64,000 nucleotides of DNA from Mesorhizobium sp. ORS 3324 (GTDB lineage Bacteria > Pseudomonadota > Alphaproteobacteria > Rhizobiales > Rhizobiaceae), in contig LM655194.1 in NCBI GenBank assembly GCA_000824825.2, forward strand, positions 429,632 to 493,631. The letters run 5' to 3'. Shown one piece after another: positions 49,364 to 58,352 of the stretch. A program made the position numbers and the translations under genes. The notes beneath the pieces are model-generated. The model did not search any database and had not been told where the DNA came from. It saw only the letters and a list, made by a program, of their open reading frames with translations. Each line of letters begins with the position of its first letter. Within the stretch, counting starts at the first letter, position 1.

Positions 49364-49999
49364 TTAAGCGCGATAGATCCACTGCTCCGGCACCCGCACC
49401 GAGATCTCCTCGCCGGCCTTGATCACGCCCGGCTTCTCGACCCAGGCGACGAGGCCGCGCAGGCGCTTGGCTACCTTCGGGAACAGCAATGCCCCGGCCT
49501 CATGATCGGCCATGCCGGCATGCTCGGCCACGGAGCGACCGGAGAAGCGGCAAGGCCCGTTCTGCGCATCGACCTTGATGGTCGCGCCGCCCTTGAAGAA
49601 GAGCAGCGATCCCGCCGGCAGCATCGATAGATGCGGCACGCCTTCGATCAAAAGGTTGGCGCCGATCCACTCCGGCTTGATCTGCGCAATGCCCATGCGC
49701 TCGGCGACGATGGCAAGTTCGTCCGCCGCGACCAGCGACAATTGTCGCTCGTTGCGCATCTCGGTGCCGCGCGGATACCAGGGCTCGCGCCCACCGGAAC
49801 GCCGTGTCGCGCCGGCATGGAAATCGCCCTCGATGCCGTCGAAGCCAAGCCGCAACTCCCCCACCGGCCTCGTCTCGAAACGATCGAAAGGCGCCATGTA
49901 GAGCGCCGCCGCCCTTGCCGCGAGCTTGCGGCCCGGCACGATGTCGGCGGGTTGCCCGAATGTCGGGAAAAGCTCGATATCGGTTTTTGCGTCTTGCAT
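49364..49999 (-). CDS. MOSC domain protein
   Basis: A 211-residue protein with a MOSC domain, a molybdenum-cofactor sulfurase/carrier fold. GELRLGFDGIEGDFHAGATRRSGGREPWYPRGTEMRNERQLSLVA is the core; NGPCRFSG holds the likely sulfur-carrying cysteine. It has no PLP domain, so it is a stand-alone MOSC protein whose partner is unknown. Convergent with the aminotransferase. Confidence 0.85.
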   Translation of the reverse strand: MQDAKTDIELFPTFGQPADIVPGRKLAARAAALYMAPFDRFETRPVGELRLGFDGIEGDFHAGATRRSGGREPWYPRGTEMRNERQLSLVAADELAIVAERMGIAQIKPEWIGANLLIEGVPHLSMLPAGSLLFFKGGATIKVDAQNGPCRFSGRSVAEHAGMADHEAGALLFPKVAKRLRGLVAWVEKPGVIKAGEEISVRVPEQWIYRA

Positions 50000-50114
50000 A
50001 GCATCGGTCTAGAGACCCTCCGCAACGCGGTCCAGTCGAAAGCGCTGATGATCCGATCACGGCGCTTGATGGCGATCACGACTTTCTTACCCGAGGAGAG
50101 CGCTCGCTTTCGCA

Positions 50115-50147
50115 TTATGCCGTATTGCCGCCGTCCCGGCGGCATAA
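50115..50147. promoter_or_regulatory. Inverted repeat between MOSC and ICMT-like genes
   Basis: TTATGCCG (50115-50122) and CGGCATAA (50140-50147) flank a GC-rich 17-base loop, 28 bases before the plus-strand start. It could be an operator for the divergent pair; no family recognised. Confidence 0.35.
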
Positions 50148-50175
50148 ACGATCGCGCAATTGGGAGGGTTCAATC

Positions 50176-50742
50176 ATGCAGGTTGGACACGCTATCGCTG
50201 CACTTTGGCTGATCTGGCTGGTGTCCTGGGCTGTTGCCTCCTTCTGGGCCGACCCGGTGCAGAAGCGCGCCGGCTTCAAGGCCGAGGCCCGATATCGGGC
50301 ACTGTGGCTCGCCGGAACCGTGCTGCTGTTCGTGCCGTCGCATGGCTATGTCGGCCGGTTGCGGCTGTGGACCCCAACCCTTGCCGAGGCTTGGATCTGC
50401 GTCGCGCTGATCGCCATCGGCATCGCCTTCGCCTGGTGGGCGCGCCTGCATCTCGGCAGGCTGTGGTCCGGCACGATAACCGCCAAGGCCGATCACCGCG
50501 TGGTCGACACCGGACCCTATCGGCTGGTCCGCCACCCGATCTATACCGGCCTGTTGCTTTCGATCCTCGCCACCATGGCGGCAAAGGGCACGGTCTGGGG
50601 CATCGCCGGCGCCGCCCTTCTTCTCGTCGGCATCGTCGTCAAGGCCAGGCTGGAAGAGAGTTTCCTGCGCGGCGAGCTCGGCCCCGCCTATGACGATTAT
50701 GCCAGGCGCGTGCCGATGCTGGTGCCCTTCGTGCCCGCCTAA
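50176..50742 (+). CDS. ICMT-like isoprenylcysteine carboxyl methyltransferase family protein
   Basis: A 188-residue membrane protein with four or five spans. The C-terminal VVDTGPYRLVRHPIYTGLLLSILATMAA is the ICMT/phospholipid-methyltransferase signature, followed by ARLEESFLRGELGPAYDDYARRV with the conserved E-E and Y. Bacterial members modify lipids or small molecules; no prenylated partner is near. ATG at 50176 has GGGAGGG upstream. Confidence 0.85.
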   Translation: MQVGHAIAALWLIWLVSWAVASFWADPVQKRAGFKAEARYRALWLAGTVLLFVPSHGYVGRLRLWTPTLAEAWICVALIAIGIAFAWWARLHLGRLWSGTITAKADHRVVDTGPYRLVRHPIYTGLLLSILATMAAKGTVWGIAGAALLLVGIVVKARLEESFLRGELGPAYDDYARRVPMLVPFVPA

Positions 50743-50791
50743 GCGACCGGATGTGTTGTCAGGCCGGGCTCACCTGAATGTCAGCGCATTC

Positions 50792-51913
50792 TCAGAGCAT
50801 TCTGAGCAGCGCGCCACCGATCGAATAGCCGGCGCCGAAGGTGCAGATCAGCCCGAAATCGCCGGCCTTCATGTCGGCATGGTTCTCCGACAGCGCCACG
50901 ATCGCGCCGGCGCCGGCCGTGTTGCCGAGCCGCTCCAGCACCATCGGCGCCCGGTCGTGGCCGACATCATGGCCGAAGGCGAGTTTAAGGATCATCGCGT
51001 TCATACGCGCATTGGCCTGATGGAGCCAGAAGCGGCGGATGCCCTGCGGCGTCAGCCCATGCTCGGCCAGGAATTCGACGATGAATTTGTGGCCGGCGAC
51101 GGTGACTTCCTTGAACACCTTGTTGCCGACCTGCTTTATCAGGTTGCCCTCGAGATCGATCATGTAGGGATCGTCCTGGGCAGCGCGGGTGTGGTAGCCG
51201 AGATTGGTGCGGATGTTGTTCGACAATTGCGTCCAGGTGCGCGTGTCCAGCACCTCGAAGCGTCCCGGCCGCTTCTCGCCCTGGTCGATCCCCTCGACGA
51301 TCATGGCCACCGAGGCGTCGCCGAAGATGAAATGCGTCTGCCGGTCGCGGAAATTGAGATGGCCGGTGATGATCTCGGGCGTCGATACCAGGATGCGCTT
51401 GTGCGCCCCTGCCCTGACCAGATTGACCGCGACGTGCAGGGCAGCCGCGGCGGAGGAGCAGCCCAGCCCCATGTCGAAGCCGGCGCCCCTGGTACCCAGC
51501 GCCTGCTGCATCTCGATGGCGATCGCCGGATAGGGCCGCTGGTGGTGCGAGGCCGAGCAGATCACCAGGTCGATGTCCGACGGCCTTAGGCCGGCGTAGT
51601 CGAGCGCTTTCTTAGCTGATGCGATGCCGAACTCGGCCTCCAGCGACAGCGCGTCGTCCGGCCGCGCCGGAATGCGCGGCGCCATGCGGGTCGGATCGAG
51701 AATGCCTTCGCGCTCGATCACATGGCGGGTCTGCACCCCCGAGGCTTGCACGATGAAAGCGCTGTCCGATTTCTGCAGCAGCGTTTCGCCGGTCAGCTCG
51801 CGGCGCGCATTCTCGGCCTCGACCCAGCTGTTGAAGCTTTCGATCAGCTCTTCGTTCGTAATGACGGGTTCAGGGATTTCAGCGCCGATGCCGCTGATGA
51901 TGACGCGATGCAT
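50792..51913 (-). CDS. Beta-ketoacyl-ACP synthase III-like enzyme
   Basis: A 373-residue thiolase-fold protein of the KAS III (FabH) family. The active-site triad is the cysteine in FDMGLGCSSAAAAL, histidine in WLHQANARMN and asparagine in LGNTAGAGAIVAL. It is about 50 residues longer than E. coli FabH, with an N-terminal helical insertion (FNSWVEAENARRELTGETLLQKS), so it is likely a divergent paralogue rather than the housekeeping FabH. ATG at 51913 is chosen over a TTG two codons earlier. The starting acyl group is unknown. Confidence 0.82.
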   Translation of the reverse strand: MHRVIISGIGAEIPEPVITNEELIESFNSWVEAENARRELTGETLLQKSDSAFIVQASGVQTRHVIEREGILDPTRMAPRIPARPDDALSLEAEFGIASAKKALDYAGLRPSDIDLVICSASHHQRPYPAIAIEMQQALGTRGAGFDMGLGCSSAAAALHVAVNLVRAGAHKRILVSTPEIITGHLNFRDRQTHFIFGDASVAMIVEGIDQGEKRPGRFEVLDTRTWTQLSNNIRTNLGYHTRAAQDDPYMIDLEGNLIKQVGNKVFKEVTVAGHKFIVEFLAEHGLTPQGIRRFWLHQANARMNAMILKLAFGHDVGHDRAPMVLERLGNTAGAGAIVALSENHADMKAGDFGLICTFGAGYSIGGALLRML

Positions 51914-52028
51914 GTCCAATCCGTCCCAGGGCCGGCATATGGTGCCGAGGCAGGGCGCTACCCTTGTCGCATTTGTCCGGTTTATGCCAGCTTAAATCGA
52001 CAACCGCCGCTGGCATTCCAGTGGGTAG

Positions 52029-52796
52029 TCAGGCCCGCTTGGCAATGATGAAGATGCGCGGGAAGCGCAGCAGCACCTTGCCGTTCGCCGCTTTGGGATA
52101 AGCCTTTGCGATCTTCGCGGTATAGCTTTCGAGGAACAGCTTTTTCTCTTCAGCGTCGAGCGGATCGAGGAAGGGCTTCAGCCCCGTCGACTTGATCCAT
52201 TCGACGATCGCTTCGGCATCGGCTAGCGGGTGGTTGTAGATCGTGTGCCAGATGTCGAGCCGGTCGGCGAGCGGCGACAGAAGATCGTAGTAGAAGGAAA
52301 TCGGCGGCAGCGGCGCGCGCGCCGCGCCCTTGAGCTTGGCCGCGCACGGCATCTCGGCGGCCGTGTCGCGCATCAGTTGATGCGAGGGCTCGCCGAGATT
52401 GTCGGGCATCTGGATGGCCAAGGCGCCGCCTGGCGCCAGCAGCCCCATCAGCCGCTGGAACACCGCCGGATGCTCCGGCAGCCATTGGAAGACGGCATTG
52501 GCGAAAATGACGTCGACCGGATGCTCGGGCTGCCAGGAGGAAGCATCGGCGAGCTCGAAATTGACGTTGGGCAGCCGCGCCCTCGCCTTCTCGATCATAT
52601 CCGGGGAAGTGTCGAAGCCGCTGACCTCCGCATCCGGCCAGCGCCCGACCAGAAGCTCCGTCGAATTGCCCGGGCCGCAGCCAATGTCGACGACGCGGCG
52701 CGGGAAATCGACCGGCACTTGTGCTACCAAGTCCCGCGCGGGCCGCGTGCGCTCCTCCTCGAACTTCAGATATTGGGCGGCGGACCAGTCAGCCAT
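52029..52796 (-). CDS. tam: Trans-aconitate 2-methyltransferase-like protein
   Basis: A 255-residue class I SAM methyltransferase resembling E. coli Tam (252 residues). [28 protein letters not shown] is the family N terminus, [15 protein letters not shown] binds SAM, and [16 protein letters not shown] and [11 protein letters not shown] follow. It methylates trans-aconitate, relieving inhibition of aconitase, if the assignment holds. A longer frame upstream to 53291 is the shadow of ettA. Confidence 0.85.
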   Translation of the reverse strand: MADWSAAQYLKFEEERTRPARDLVAQVPVDFPRRVVDIGCGPGNSTELLVGRWPDAEVSGFDTSPDMIEKARARLPNVNFELADASSWQPEHPVDVIFANAVFQWLPEHPAVFQRLMGLLAPGGALAIQMPDNLGEPSHQLMRDTAAEMPCAAKLKGAARAPLPPISFYYDLLSPLADRLDIWHTIYNHPLADAEAIVEWIKSTGLKPFLDPLDAEEKKLFLESYTAKIAKAYPKAANGKVLLRFPRIFIIAKRA

Positions 52797-52834
52797 TTGA
52801 TCACCTCGCTCGTGTCTCGCCGCCCGCCTGGCTT

Positions 52835-54484
52835 TTACCTTGTCAGCCGCTTGTGCGTCATGCGGTGCGGGGCCGCCGCTTCCGCCCCCAGGCGGCGGAG
52901 CTTGTCCTTCTCGTATTCCTCGAAATTGCCCTCGAACCATTCGACATGCGCATCGCCTTCGAAGGCGAGCATGTGGGTCGCCATGCGGTCGAGGAACATG
53001 CGGTCGTGGCTGATGATGACGGCGCAGCCGGCATAGGCCTCCAGCGCGTCTTCCAGCGCGCCCAGCGTTTCGGTGTCGAGGTCGTTGGTCGGTTCGTCGA
53101 GCAGCAGCACGTTGCCGCCGCCCTTCAGCATCTTGGCCAGGTGCACGCGGTTGCGCTGGCCGCCCGAAAGGTTGCCGACCTTCTGCTGCTGGTCGCCGCC
53201 GCGGAAGTTGAAGGACGAGCAGTAGGCGCGGCTGTTGACCTCGTGCTTGCCGAGCTTGATGACCTCGGCGCCGCCGGAGACCTCTTCCCAAACCGTCTTG
53301 TTCGGGTCGAGCGCGTCGCGGCTCTGGTCGACATAGCCGAGCCTCACCGTCTCGCCGATACGGATCGAGCCGGCATCCGGCTTTTCCTGGCCGGTGATCA
53401 TCTTGAACAGCGTCGTCTTGCCGGCGCCGTTCGGACCGATGACGCCGACGATGCCGCCCGGCGGCAGCTTGAACGACAGATTCTCGATCAGAAGCTCGTC
53501 GCCGAAGCCCTTGTTGAGGGCTTCGACCTCGACAACGACGTTGCCGAGGCGCTCGCTCGACGGAATGACGATCTGCGTGTCTGTCGGCTTGCGGTTCTGA
53601 GACTGCTCGACCAGTTCCTCATAGGCCTTGATACGCGCCTTGGATTTGGTTTGGCGCGCCTTCGGCGAGGACTGGATCCACTCGCGCTCGCGCCAGATCG
53701 CCTTCTGGCGGGCGTCGTCCTCGCGGCCCTCCTGGATCAGGCGCTTGGCCTTGGCGTCGAGATATTTGGTGTAGTTGCCCTCATAGGGAATGCCGCGGCC
53801 GCGGTCGAGCTCGAGGATCCAGCCGGTGACGTTGTCGAGGAAGTAGCGGTCGTGGGTGATGATCAGCACCGAACCCGGATAGTCGCGCAGGTGCTTTTCC
53901 AGCCATTGCGTGGTCTCGGCGTCGAGATGGTTGGTCGGCTCGTCGAGCAGGAGCAGATCGGGCTGCTCCAGGAGCAGCCTGCAGAGCGCCACGCGGCGGC
54001 GCTCGCCGCCCGACAGGTTCGTCACCTCGGAATCGCCCGGCGGGCACTGCAGGGCGTCCATCGCCATCTCGACCTGCTGCTCGAGGTCCCACAGATTCAA
54101 GCGGTCCATCTCGTCCTGCAGCTTGGCGGACTCGTCTGCTGTCTCGTCGGAATAGTTCATCATCAGCTCGTTGTAGCGCTCGATGATGGCGGTCTTCCTG
54201 GCGACGCCGTCCATGACGTTTTCGCGCACGGTCTTGCTTGCGTCGAGCTGCGGCTCCTGCGCGAGATAGCCCACGGTCGCGCCCTCGGCCAGCCAGGCCT
54301 CGCCCTGAAACTCCTTGTCGAGCCCGGCCATGATGCGCAGGATGGTCGACTTGCCCGAGCCGTTGGGGCCGAGAATGCCGATCTTGGCATCCGGATAGAA
54401 GGACAGGTGGATGTTATCGAGCACCTTCTTGGTGCCGTAGGCCTTCGACAGGCCTGACATGTGATAGATGAACTGGCGTGCCAC
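52835..54484 (-). CDS. ettA: Energy-dependent translational throttle protein EttA (ABC-F)
   Basis: A 549-residue ABC-F ATPase that gates ribosome entry into elongation according to ATP level. Two nucleotide-binding domains: [19 protein letters not shown] and [12 protein letters not shown] in the first; [19 protein letters not shown] and [11 protein letters not shown] in the second. The linker region [22 protein letters not shown] and the arm are as in EttA. The start is GTG at 54484 (VARQFIYHM) with AGGGAAAG upstream. It precedes the tam-like gene by 38 bases. Confidence 0.94.
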   Translation of the reverse strand: MARQFIYHMSGLSKAYGTKKVLDNIHLSFYPDAKIGILGPNGSGKSTILRIMAGLDKEFQGEAWLAEGATVGYLAQEPQLDASKTVRENVMDGVARKTAIIERYNELMMNYSDETADESAKLQDEMDRLNLWDLEQQVEMAMDALQCPPGDSEVTNLSGGERRRVALCRLLLEQPDLLLLDEPTNHLDAETTQWLEKHLRDYPGSVLIITHDRYFLDNVTGWILELDRGRGIPYEGNYTKYLDAKAKRLIQEGREDDARQKAIWREREWIQSSPKARQTKSKARIKAYEELVEQSQNRKPTDTQIVIPSSERLGNVVVEVEALNKGFGDELLIENLSFKLPPGGIVGVIGPNGAGKTTLFKMITGQEKPDAGSIRIGETVRLGYVDQSRDALDPNKTVWEEVSGGAEVIKLGKHEVNSRAYCSSFNFRGGDQQQKVGNLSGGQRNRVHLAKMLKGGGNVLLLDEPTNDLDTETLGALEDALEAYAGCAVIISHDRMFLDRMATHMLAFEGDAHVEWFEGNFEEYEKDKLRRLGAEAAAPHRMTHKRLTR

Positions 54485-54666
54485 GCGCGCTTTCCCTGAA
54501 ACTGAACTGTCGAGTTGGTGGAGTTGCGCGCTATGTAGGCGATGAAGCGCCGAACGGCAATCGCTTTCGGCATGCCGCAATTTGTCCCGGAGCCTTCGTC
54601 AGACCCGAAACACCCCATTCGATATCGATCTTTTCCCGGTGTGGCGCAGGTCAGCGAAAGCCGCGG

Positions 54667-54674
54667 TTAACCAT
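54667..54674 (+). promoter_or_regulatory. CtrA-type half site TTAACCAT
   Basis: TTAACCAT matches the known CtrA motif, 72 bases upstream of the diguanylate cyclase start in the divergent ettA gap. An 8-mer is expected by chance in a window of this size about once, so on its own it is weak. Confidence 0.3.
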
Positions 54675-54746
54675 TCCCGGTCAGAACGGAGAAGGTTGGG
54701 AATCGCGGCTCGGATCGCGATTTGCGGAGAAGATCGGATCGATGTC

Positions 54747-56027
54747 GTGCTGTTGAACAGTGCCCTGCTCCTTGCCGAGGCGGTCCTGTACTTCGGCGCC
54801 ATGGTCACGCTCTTCCGCTTCAGGAGCCGCATCGGGCTCGGCGTGTTCCTCTGCGCGCTGGGCGTCATGCACTTCCTCGAAACCTACCTCGCCAGCGTCT
54901 TCTACGTCGCGACGCCCTTCGGCATGGTTTCGCCGGGCTCGGCCGTGCTCTTTTCCGGCAAGCTGGCTATGCTGCTGCTCCTCTATATCAAGGAGGATGC
55001 CGCGACCGTCCGCCAGCCGATCTACGGCCTGCTGCTCGGCAATGGCTTGCTGATCGGACTGGTGCTGGTCCTGCGCCTGCACACGATTTCGCCGCTCCCC
55101 AATGGCAAGATGCCGGACATCGGCTTCATCGACGAGATGGGCTGGCTGATGGGCTGGGGCACCACCTTGTTGTTCGTCGACGCCATCCTGATCATTCTGC
55201 TCTACGAGAAGCTCGGTGCCCATCTGCGTCACATGCCTTTCACCCGCATCCTGGCATCCGTCGCCTGCGTGCTGACATTCGACCAGGCAGGCTTCTTCAC
55301 CGCGCTGCATTTCTTCGCCGGCGCGCCGATCGAGGTGTTCTTCGGCGGCTGGTTCGCCAAGATGGCGGCGGCGCTCGTCTACAGCGGCATGCTCGTCGCC
55401 TACCTCCGATGGGTCGAGGACCACGAGATCGCGCGCCCGCGCGGCCTTTCCGATATTTTCGATACCCTCACCTACCGCGAGCGCTACGAGGCGCTCGTCA
55501 AGCATGTCGGCCGCGACGGGCTGACCGGGCTATTGCATCGCGGCAGCTTCGATGCCGACGGCGAGGCCGCCGTGGCGGCCGGCATCAGGACGGCCAAGCC
55601 GCTCAGCCTGCTGATCGTCGATGTCGATCACTTCAAATCGATCAACGACCGCTTCGGCCATGCCGAGGGCGACAAGGTGTTGAAGTCCGTCGCCGCGGTT
55701 CTGATAGAGACTGTCGGCAATCCGGATCAGGTGTTCAGGATCGGCGGCGAGGAGTTTGCGATCCTCTGCCAGCAGCCGCATTCGCTGGCCAAGCTGCTCG
55801 GCGAAGGCATCAGGAACGCGATCAAGACTTCCGCGCACACCAGCCGCTTCAACATCACGGTCAGCGCCGGCGTCTCCACCGTCTCCGAGACGACACGCTG
55901 CCTGGCCGACATCTTCGCGCTTGCCGACCAGCGCCTCTATAAGGCCAAATCGAGCGGCCGCGACCGCGTGATCGGCGAGCCGGGGGGCGACGCCGTCGCC
56001 CGCGAGGTAACCCCAAAGATCGCCTGA
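54747..56027 (+). CDS. Membrane-bound diguanylate cyclase (GGDEF)
   Basis: A 426-residue protein with about six N-terminal membrane spans (residues 1-220) and a C-terminal GGDEF domain making cyclic di-GMP. The active loop is RIGGEEFAIL, and LIVDVDHFKSINDRFGHAEGDKVL is intact, so it should be active. The product-inhibition I-site (RxxD before GGEEF) is absent (GNPD). No EAL domain. I suggest GTG at 54747; longer starts add a polar, unlikely segment, and TTG at 54753 is an alternative. Confidence 0.8.
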   Translation: MLLNSALLLAEAVLYFGAMVTLFRFRSRIGLGVFLCALGVMHFLETYLASVFYVATPFGMVSPGSAVLFSGKLAMLLLLYIKEDAATVRQPIYGLLLGNGLLIGLVLVLRLHTISPLPNGKMPDIGFIDEMGWLMGWGTTLLFVDAILIILLYEKLGAHLRHMPFTRILASVACVLTFDQAGFFTALHFFAGAPIEVFFGGWFAKMAAALVYSGMLVAYLRWVEDHEIARPRGLSDIFDTLTYRERYEALVKHVGRDGLTGLLHRGSFDADGEAAVAAGIRTAKPLSLLIVDVDHFKSINDRFGHAEGDKVLKSVAAVLIETVGNPDQVFRIGGEEFAILCQQPHSLAKLLGEGIRNAIKTSAHTSRFNITVSAGVSTVSETTRCLADIFALADQRLYKAKSSGRDRVIGEPGGDAVAREVTPKIA

Positions 56028-56060
56028 TCTCGACGGCCGAACGCGGCAGTTGGACTGCTC

Positions 56061-57071
56061 TTACTGGAATCCGATGGCATCGACGGTACCTTTCGGGCAA
56101 CCGGCCTTGCTGGTCGGGGCTGAGGCCAGAAGCAGCTCGCCGAGCTTGCTGTCAGGACCCACCTGACCCGAAAGGCCAAGCGTCAGCTCGCCGATCAGCC
56201 GCCGGCCGCTTGAAGGATCGACCAGGCAGGAGACACGCACCCGCTCGCCGGCGCCGGCGCCGAAGGCCTGGTCGAAGGCGCTGCGTATCTGCTCCGACGT
56301 GAGCTGCTTGCCGATGTTCTTGGTGAAGAGATCGCGCACCGGCGAGGCATTCACCGCGCGCATCAGATTGAGCGCGTCGGAGAAATAGTCCTGCTGGCTC
56401 TTGCCGTAGCAGGTGCCGTGCTTGATCCACTCATGGCGTTCGAGCTTCGAGGCGGTGCCTGGCATCACCTGCTCGAGCTCGGTGCGCGTGCTCGCATCGA
56501 GCTTGACGGCCGGCAGCTCCGCCCAATGCGCCGGATTGTCATTGGCCTTGTCGCTCGCCGGCACCTGGCAATAGAAATTGCCGTTCGGCTGCGGCCACAG
56601 CCCGTGCAGGGTGAAATGGGTTGCGTCGAATTCGTTGGGGCTCTGCGCCTTGCATTCGGGCTTGCTGGCCTTGGTCTCGCAGAAGGCCGGCTGCCAGCTG
56701 AGCGCGAATACATATTCCGGCTTGCCGGCGGCTGGTTGCGACGGCTTCGCCGGGTCGGCGGACGCTGGCGTGGCCGACGGCGTGCCGCCGGCGACGTGGC
56801 CGCAGCTGATCTTCACCCAGCGCCGCTCCGGGTTGGCGCCAGGCACCTGGATCAGATAGTGGGTGGGTCCGTCTTTGTTGCCGGCCAAAAGCGGGTAGCT
56901 TTGTCCCGCCTGGGTGGAAACGTCACCGGGGTTCTTGCCGCTCTTGATCGCCTGCATCGCCGGACAGGCGCTGTCGGCCACGAAGGTGCCGCTCATCTTT
57001 ACGTCGGCCTGCGCCGTGTTGGCGCCGGCCACAGCCAGGACAACCGAACCCCACAATCCCCAAACCCGCAT
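56061..57071 (-). CDS. Secreted ribonuclease T2 family protein
   Basis: A 336-residue periplasmic or secreted ribonuclease. Signal peptide MRVWGLWGSVVLAVAGANTAQA; a non-catalytic N-terminal region (residues 25-115) with cysteines; then the T2 domain with catalytic histidine segments FTLHGLWPQ and HEWIKHGTCYG. ATG at 57071 is chosen because GGGAGAG lies upstream; the ATG at 57092 has none. It would degrade RNA outside the cytoplasm, perhaps for nutrient recovery. Confidence 0.87.
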   Translation of the reverse strand: MRVWGLWGSVVLAVAGANTAQADVKMSGTFVADSACPAMQAIKSGKNPGDVSTQAGQSYPLLAGNKDGPTHYLIQVPGANPERRWVKISCGHVAGGTPSATPASADPAKPSQPAAGKPEYVFALSWQPAFCETKASKPECKAQSPNEFDATHFTLHGLWPQPNGNFYCQVPASDKANDNPAHWAELPAVKLDASTRTELEQVMPGTASKLERHEWIKHGTCYGKSQQDYFSDALNLMRAVNASPVRDLFTKNIGKQLTSEQIRSAFDQAFGAGAGERVRVSCLVDPSSGRRLIGELTLGLSGQVGPDSKLGELLLASAPTSKAGCPKGTVDAIGFQ

Positions 57072-57277
57072 TCCCGCTCTCCCGGCGATCATTGAACCGT
57101 AGTGAATTCGTCACACTAGAACAGGCGACGTGTCAGAATTACGATCTTTTTCGTCGCGCGAAAATAATCCCCAGGTGAACGTTTTCGGCCCTGCGCAGCT
57201 GCCAACCTGGTCGACGCTGGCGCTGCTCTCTTGACGCCGGTCGAGCCCTCGCCCATCAGTCACCAAGGGAGCGAGAC

Positions 57278-58246
57278 ATGCCATTCGACAAGCAGACCAG
57301 GCTGGCCTCACCGACCGGGGCCGAACTCAACCTTTATGTGAGATATGCCGGCGGAAATCCGCGCGCCGTGGTCCAGATCAACCATGGGCTGGCGGAGCAT
57401 GCGGCGCGCTATGGGCGCTTCGCCGATTTCCTTGCGGACCGCGGCTTCCATGTCTACGCCCAAGACCATCGCGGCCATGGCAGGACGAAGGCGCCCGACG
57501 CGCCGCTCGGCAGGTTCGCTGACATCGACGGCATCGCGAAGGTGATCGCCGACGTCGGCGCTGTCCACGACTTGATCGCCACTGACCATCCGGGATTGCC
57601 GGTCATCGTCTTCGGCCATTCGCTCGGCGCCTCGATCGCGCTGAACTTCGTGCTCCGTCATTCCGCGCGCGTCCATGCCGCCGCGATCTGGAACGGCAAT
57701 TTCTCGCAAGGCGTGCTCGGGCAGCTGGCGCTGGGCATCCTCGGCTGGGAGCGGATGCGGCTGGGCTCCGACGTCCCGTCGCGCCTACTGCCCAGGCTGA
57801 CCTTCCAGGCCTGGGGCAAGGCCGTGCCCGGCCACCGGACCTTGTTCGACTGGCTGTCGCGCGACCCGATGGAGGTCGATAAATACATCGCCGACCCGCT
57901 CTGCGGCTTGGATGCCTCCGTCTCGATGTGGCGCGATGTGGTGCAGATGGCGCTTCGTGCCGGCAGGGATTCGAGCTTTGCCGGCGTGCGCCGCGACCTC
58001 TGCGTCAATCTGGTCGGCGGCGAAAAGGATCCGGCGTCGGACTATGGCAAGGCGGTCCACCAGCTCGCCGGACGCATGCGGAGGATGGGCTTTTCGAATC
58101 TGGTTTCAAGGGTTTACGCCGAGACCCGCCACGAAAGCCTGAACGAGGTCAACCGGGACGTCATCATGAAAGAATTCGTGGCCTGGGCGGACAGCACGCT
58201 GAAACCCCAGGTGCGGGTGCGGCGTGGCCTACTGCATGAGTCGTGA
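57278..58246 (+). CDS. Alpha/beta hydrolase (monoacylglycerol lipase-like)
   Basis: A 322-residue serine hydrolase of the Hydrolase_4/lysophospholipase type. VVQINHGLAEHAARYGRFADFLADRGFHVYAQDHRGHG is the family lead, the nucleophile is in VFGHSLGAS, the acid in GGEKDPAS and the histidine in ETRHESLNE. No signal peptide. It acts on lyso- or monoacyl lipids by family analogy. GGGAGCGAG precedes the ATG. Confidence 0.87.
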   Translation: MPFDKQTRLASPTGAELNLYVRYAGGNPRAVVQINHGLAEHAARYGRFADFLADRGFHVYAQDHRGHGRTKAPDAPLGRFADIDGIAKVIADVGAVHDLIATDHPGLPVIVFGHSLGASIALNFVLRHSARVHAAAIWNGNFSQGVLGQLALGILGWERMRLGSDVPSRLLPRLTFQAWGKAVPGHRTLFDWLSRDPMEVDKYIADPLCGLDASVSMWRDVVQMALRAGRDSSFAGVRRDLCVNLVGGEKDPASDYGKAVHQLAGRMRRMGFSNLVSRVYAETRHESLNEVNRDVIMKEFVAWADSTLKPQVRVRRGLLHES

Positions 58247-58268
58247 CACAGCCGGCTGCGATTGATAG

Positions 58269-58314
58269 TGCATGTCGCCCAAAACTGCGTAGCGGTTTGG
58301 GATAACGACATGCA
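58269..58314. repeat. 46-bp palindromic dispersed repeat, copy 3
   Basis: TGCATGTCG (58269-58277) and CGACATGCA (58306-58314), with inner CCCAAA (58278-58283) and TTTGGG (58296-58301). Loop ACTGCGTAGCGG differs from copies 1, 2 and 4. It lies between the hydrolase and CoA-transferase genes. Confidence 0.9.
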
Positions 58315-58352
58315 GGATTCAAGGCTGCCCTTTCGACCCATCACGGTGATCC

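Noticed and set aside
52721..54457. A 578-residue plus-strand frame opposite ettA
   Set aside because: Shadow of ettA; repeated Leu/Gly/Asp/Val composition without motifs.
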